Translations under genes and position numbers: made by a program
The notes under the pieces: generated by a model
Databases searched by the model: none
What the model was told of the DNA's origin: nothing
What the model saw: the letters and a program-made list of their open reading frames with translations, nothing else
Assembly: GCA_001770855.1 (NCBI GenBank)
Contig: MESE01000069.1
Span: 1-64,000 of the forward strand
Direction: 5' to 3'
Length of the DNA: 64,000 nt
DNA from: Burkholderiales bacterium RIFCSPLOWO2_02_FULL_57_36
Lineage (GTDB): Bacteria; Pseudomonadota; Gammaproteobacteria; Burkholderiales; Burkholderiaceae_D
In this document: one piece after another, positions 63,194 to 64,000 of the stretch
How positions within the stretch are numbered: position 1 is the stretch's first letter
How the letters are laid out: each line of letters starts with the position of its first letter

Positions 63194-64000
63194 TTATGCT
63201 TGCGTATCCGTGACGATGTTTTCGTCCAGTGCCATCCGCGCCATTTTCATTATTCCTTCAAATGATCTGGCGGCGGCAATGAACAGGTTGTTATGGCAGA
63301 AAACCGCGTCCGGTACGCCGGTGACTGCGGCAAGCTCGTTATCACGCAAGCCAGCCCACGCTTCAGGCAAATCCTTGCGGGCCTCGAAGGTATCGGTTGT
63401 TGCCGGGACGGTGCGGATCATGTAACGCTGTTCGTCACTGTGATAGCTGATCACGAACAGCACTTTCGGCATCTCGTTGCGTACTATCGATGCCCAGGGG
63501 AGGGCGCCGTTCTTCAGGAACAAAAGGCTTCCATCTTCCAGCCGCTCCGATTGACGCACCTGTTCGACGGCACGCATGCTTCCCACCCGATACTTGACGG
63601 CATTGGCCACGATATCCGTAATGAATTCCATCGCACGGCGAAACTGTTGCAGCCGCAATGCGTCGGCAGCCGCGGCATCGCCTGCTTCCTGTTCATCGAT
63701 CCAGGTTGGATTGAAGCCGGAAATCACCGCCGACAAGCCATAGCCTCCGGGAGCATTTCTGGCGGCACCGGTATCCGACATGTCCAGATATTGCACCAGG
63801 TCGCCGTCGATGGCGCTGGCGATCTGCTGCGCCTGTTCGGCGGAAATCTGGTATCCGGCGTGGCTCTCCGCGATTTTTGCGACACAGCGCGCGCCATGTT
63901 CCTTCCATACCAGGCCGGCGCTGGCATAGATGACGCCCGATTGCCGGGCGCCTTCGAACCCTTTTTGATGATGGTCGAAGCGCCCCGTTTGCGGATCCCA
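63194..64000 (-). CDS. MYG1-family hydrolase, C-terminal part (runs off window)
   Basis: The reading frame is open from the stop at 63194 to the window edge at 64000, so the N-terminus is missing. It encodes at least 268 residues. FDHHQKGFEGARQSGVIYASAGLVWKEHG near the edge is the MYG1/UPF0160 signature with the DHH-like metal motif; SAIDGDLVQYLDMSDTG, NPTWIDEQ, PWASIVRN and ARSFEGIMKMARMALDE follow. The short ORF starting at 63796 (GTG) is only part of this gene. MYG1 proteins are predicted metal-dependent nucleases or phosphoesterases; the human homologue is mitochondrial/nuclear. Confidence 0.9.
   Translation of the reverse strand, partial: WDPQTGRFDHHQKGFEGARQSGVIYASAGLVWKEHGARCVAKIAESHAGYQISAEQAQQIASAIDGDLVQYLDMSDTGAARNAPGGYGLSAVISGFNPTWIDEQEAGDAAAADALRLQQFRRAMEFITDIVANAVKYRVGSMRAVEQVRQSERLEDGSLLFLKNGALPWASIVRNEMPKVLFVISYHSDEQRYMIRTVPATTDTFEARKDLPEAWAGLRDNELAAVTGVPDAVFCHNNLFIAAARSFEGIMKMARMALDENIVTDTQA

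Overview
The window looks like chromosomal DNA of a GC-rich betaproteobacterium, most likely an Oxalobacteraceae-type organism (Herminiimonas/Herbaspirillum/Noviherbaspirillum kind). This is inferred from the aapJQMP amino-acid importer, the PHB (polyhydroxybutyrate) genes phaA and phaB, two secreted PHB depolymerases, a betaproteobacterial-type YpfJ metallopeptidase and the codon style. No database search was possible. I see no rRNA, tRNA, CRISPR array, prophage or complete insertion sequence. Most of the window is ordinary core and metabolic sequence with several small accessory genes.

Layout. 1-8.8 kb: three stacked hairpins and a small ORF, the aapJQMP L-amino-acid ABC importer, an orphan gene overlapping a DsbA-like oxidoreductase, and the convergent phaA-phaB pair with a clear shared terminator. 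9-18.9 kb: mostly single genes, namely a VOC protein, a DnaQ-exonuclease/GIY-YIG (Cho-like) fusion, DUF1488, the YpfJ peptidase, an S4 RNA-binding protein, an SMP-30-like protein, a GIY-YIG protein, DUF3617, a small lipoprotein and a LysE exporter. 19-27.9 kb: a sigma-54 activator divergent from a zinc alcohol dehydrogenase and a five-gene CUT1-type ABC importer resembling the glycerol GlpSTPQV system. The intergenic region carries a near-consensus -24/-12 promoter and an IHF-consensus site. 28-33.9 kb: an ABC-2 exporter pair and small genes, ending with an FMN reductase. 34.2-40.9 kb: zwf, clsB-ybhN, a saccharopine-dehydrogenase-like oxidoreductase and the first PHB depolymerase.

41.5-47.6 kb is the most unusual part: a double-domain KaiC-like ATPase whose end overlaps a hybrid histidine kinase with a degenerate N-terminal receiver, followed by two tandem paralogous GNAT/BioF2-like acyltransferases. 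48-52.5 kb holds two long palindromic elements (about 176 and 193 bp), a SRPBCC protein with a disordered tail, a MmcQ/YjbR protein and a second PHB depolymerase with fibronectin-III insertions. 52.6-61.5 kb is a run of minus-strand genes: a winged-helix-like membrane protein, a PAS-GGDEF-EAL protein, a 13-repeat ankyrin protein, GST, RDD, a HExxH protein, an LMW-PTP-like protein and a membrane protein. 61.5-64 kb has small proteins and the C-terminal part of a MYG1-family hydrolase running off the right edge.

How genes work together: phaA/phaB (PHB precursor synthesis; no phaC here) and two depolymerases with signal peptides point to a PHB-producing and PHB-scavenging lifestyle. The sigma-54/ADH/importer cluster looks like a self-contained inducible pathway for an alcohol or polyol. 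The KaiC/kinase pair looks like a signalling module without kaiA or kaiB.
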